A stretch of DNA of 6,888 nucleotides, taken from positions 1-6,888 of the forward strand of contig JACDAR010000187.1 in the NCBI GenBank assembly GCA_013695335.1, read 5' to 3'. Below the pieces are notes generated by a model. The model saw only the letters and a program-made list of their open reading frames with translations. It was not told the DNA's origin and made no database searches. Shown here piece by piece: positions 5,338-6,888 of this stretch (position 1 is its first letter; each line of letters begins with the position of its first letter). A program made the translations under genes and the position numbers. The DNA comes from Rubrobacter sp. (lineage in GTDB: Bacteria; Actinomycetota; Rubrobacteria; Rubrobacterales; Rubrobacteraceae).

Positions 5338-6888
5338 CTATTGTTCGGGATCGTAGCCGAGGCTCGGGGCGAGCCACCTTTCAGCTTCTTCTAGGGTCAT
5401 GCCCTTGCGCCCGGCATAATCGGCGGCCTGGTCGCGTCCGATCTCCGCGACACCGAAATAACGCGACTCGGGATGCGAGAAATAGAACCCGCTGACCGCT
5501 GAAGCCGGGCTCATCGCGAAGTTCTCCGTGATCGAGATGCCCGAGTTTTCCTCAACATCGAGAAGATCCCAGAGCGTGCCTTTCTCCGTATGCTCGGGGC
5601 AGGCAGGATAGCCGGGGGCGGGACGGATGCCTCTGTATTCTTCCTTGATGATGGCCTCGCTATCCAGCTTCTCGTCCGCCGCATAGCCCCAGAACTCTTT
5701 GCGGACACGTTCGTGCATCAATTCGGCGAACGCTTCGGAGAGTCGGTCGGCCAGCGCCTGGACCATGATCGCATTGTAGTCGTCGTGCTCTTCTCTGAAG
5801 CGCTGCGAGACCTCATCCGCGCCCAGCCCCGCCGTTACGGCGAAGAAGCCCATGTGGTCATCTAGGCCCGTTGACTTCGGGGCGACGTAGTCAACGAGCG
5901 AACGGTTCGGCCTTCCTGGAGACTTGGCCCGCTGCTGGCGTAGGAAATGGAAGGAAGCCAGCGCCTCGTCGCGTAATGCGCCGGGGGCGTACACCTCGAC
6001 CGAGTCGTCGGGCCGCGCGTTTGCCGGGAAGAGCCCGATTACGGCGCGGGCCGTGAGCCACTTCTCCGCGATTATGCGGTCCAGCATCGCATGGCCGTCG
6101 TCGAAGAGTTTGCGGGCCTCTGTTCCCTTCTCTGGATCATCCAGGATCTTCGGGTAGCTGCCTTTCATCTGCCAGGAATGGAAGAAGAACGTCCAATCTA
6201 TGTAGTTCCGGATATCCTGCAGCGGATAGTCGTCGAACGATTTTATGCCGAGCACGTTCGGCTCCGGCGGAGAATAGCAGGACCAGTCGATCCGGGTTCT
6301 GTTGGCCCGCGCTTTCTCCAGGGAGGAGAGCCTGACGGAGCGGCGGCCCGCGTGTTTCTGGCGCACCTTTTCGTACTCGGCTGCGACGCGCTCAGCGTAG
6401 GATGCCCGGTTCTTCTCGCTCACAAGGTTCTGGACAACGCCGACGGCCCGGGAGGCGTCCTTGACGTGGATGATCGGGTAGTCGTAGTTGGGTTCGATCT
6501 TGACTGCCGTGTGCGTCTGCGAAGTGGTAGCCCCGCCGATGAGCAACGGTATCTCGAAGCCCTCCCGCTTCATCTCCTTCGCGTTGTGGACCATCTCGTC
6601 CAGCGAAGGCGTGATGAGCCCCGAAAGCCCTATGATGTCAGCGTTCTTCTCCTTCGCTACTTCCAGTATCCTGGCCGACGGAACCATCACCCCGAGGTCT
6701 ATCACCTCGAAATTGTTGCACTGTAGTATCACCCCGACTATGTTCTTCCCGATGTCGTGCACGTCGCCCTTCACAGTCGCCATAACGACGGTGCCTTTGG
6801 TTCGGGCAGTCCCGGTCTTCTCCGCCTCGATGTAAGGGATCAGGTACGCCACGGCCCGCTTCATCACGCGCGCGCTCTTGACCACCTG
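5338..6888 (-). CDS. metH: Cobalamin-dependent methionine synthase, C-terminal part (B12 and AdoMet domains)
   Basis: The last 516 codons of MetH, which makes methionine from homocysteine using methyl-tetrahydrofolate through methylcobalamin. The start and the homocysteine- and folate-binding domains lie beyond the right edge. Numbering from the first visible codon, the cobalamin domain has DVHDIG at 42-47 with the cobalt ligand His44, then Ser89 and Thr93 in SGLIT, then IGGATTS (117-123). These correspond to E. coli Asp757, His759, Ser804 and Thr808. The reactivation domain has IDWTFFF with Asp231 (E. coli Asp946) and RPAPGYPACPEH (422-433) with Arg422 and Tyr427 (E. coli Arg1134 and Tyr1139). 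The end is near the usual family C-terminus. All key residues are present, so the enzyme should be reactivated by AdoMet and reduced flavodoxin. It takes methyl groups that ultimately come from serine. The promoter region, including any B12 riboswitch, is outside the window. Confidence 0.97.
   Translation of the reverse strand, partial: QVVKSARVMKRAVAYLIPYIEAEKTGTARTKGTVVMATVKGDVHDIGKNIVGVILQCNNFEVIDLGVMVPSARILEVAKEKNADIIGLSGLITPSLDEMVHNAKEMKREGFEIPLLIGGATTSQTHTAVKIEPNYDYPIIHVKDASRAVGVVQNLVSEKNRASYAERVAAEYEKVRQKHAGRRSVRLSSLEKARANRTRIDWSCYSPPEPNVLGIKSFDDYPLQDIRNYIDWTFFFHSWQMKGSYPKILDDPEKGTEARKLFDDGHAMLDRIIAEKWLTARAVIGLFPANARPDDSVEVYAPGALRDEALASFHFLRQQRAKSPGRPNRSLVDYVAPKSTGLDDHMGFFAVTAGLGADEVSQRFREEHDDYNAIMVQALADRLSEAFAELMHERVRKEFWGYAADEKLDSEAIIKEEYRGIRPAPGYPACPEHTEKGTLWDLLDVEENSGISITENFAMSPASAVSGFYFSHPESRYFGVAEIGRDQAADYAGRKGMTLEEAERWLAPSLGYDPEQ

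Noticed and set aside
6091..6726. Long plus-strand open frame (211 codons) opposite metH
   Set aside because: It is fully antisense to conserved MetH domains and shows no family features; GC-rich coding DNA commonly yields such frames.

Overview
The window holds seven protein genes packed on both strands of a moderately GC-rich chromosome. There are no RNA genes, insertion sequences, CRISPR arrays or phage genes that I can see. Two genes run off the ends. The gene content (an alanine-glyoxylate-type aminotransferase fused by overlap to serA, a TIGR03557-like F420-dependent luciferase-type oxidoreductase, a DUF4230 membrane-anchored protein, cobalamin-dependent metH, and TTG/GTG starts) fits a free-living bacterium that makes coenzyme F420. 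Chloroflexota (Dehalococcoidia/SAR202-like) is my best guess and Actinomycetota the main alternative. This is inference from gene families, not a phylogenetic result.

Left part (1-2102, + strand): the 3' end of a class V aminotransferase overlaps serA (3-phosphoglycerate dehydrogenase) by 4 nt. A 71-residue YjzC-like protein follows 18 nt after serA. The first two genes supply consecutive steps of phosphorylated serine synthesis if the aminotransferase takes 3-phosphohydroxypyruvate.

Middle part (2103-4548): a 121-nt spacer with inverted repeats leads to a DsbA-fold 2-hydroxychromene-2-carboxylate isomerase-like protein (+). Its 3' end overlaps by 36 nt the 3' end of a convergent type II haloacid-dehalogenase-like HAD hydrolase (-). 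The HAD gene is divergent from the F420-dependent oxidoreductase (+) across an 87-nt spacer carrying a TATAAT box for the HAD gene. These three look like accessory small-molecule or xenobiotic metabolism genes, but no pathway can be assigned.

Right part (4549-6888): a DUF4230 protein with one N-terminal membrane anchor (+) has an extended -10 box and a 7-bp hairpin overlapping its Shine-Dalgarno sequence. Convergent to it is the C-terminal 516 residues of metH (-), with the cobalamin-binding and AdoMet-reactivation domains intact. SerA and MetH are linked only metabolically (serine feeds one-carbon units to methyl-folate and so to methionine); they do not form one operon.

I find no convincing new biological system. 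The window is mainly housekeeping plus a few family-level enzymes of unknown substrate, and the findings are modest leads.
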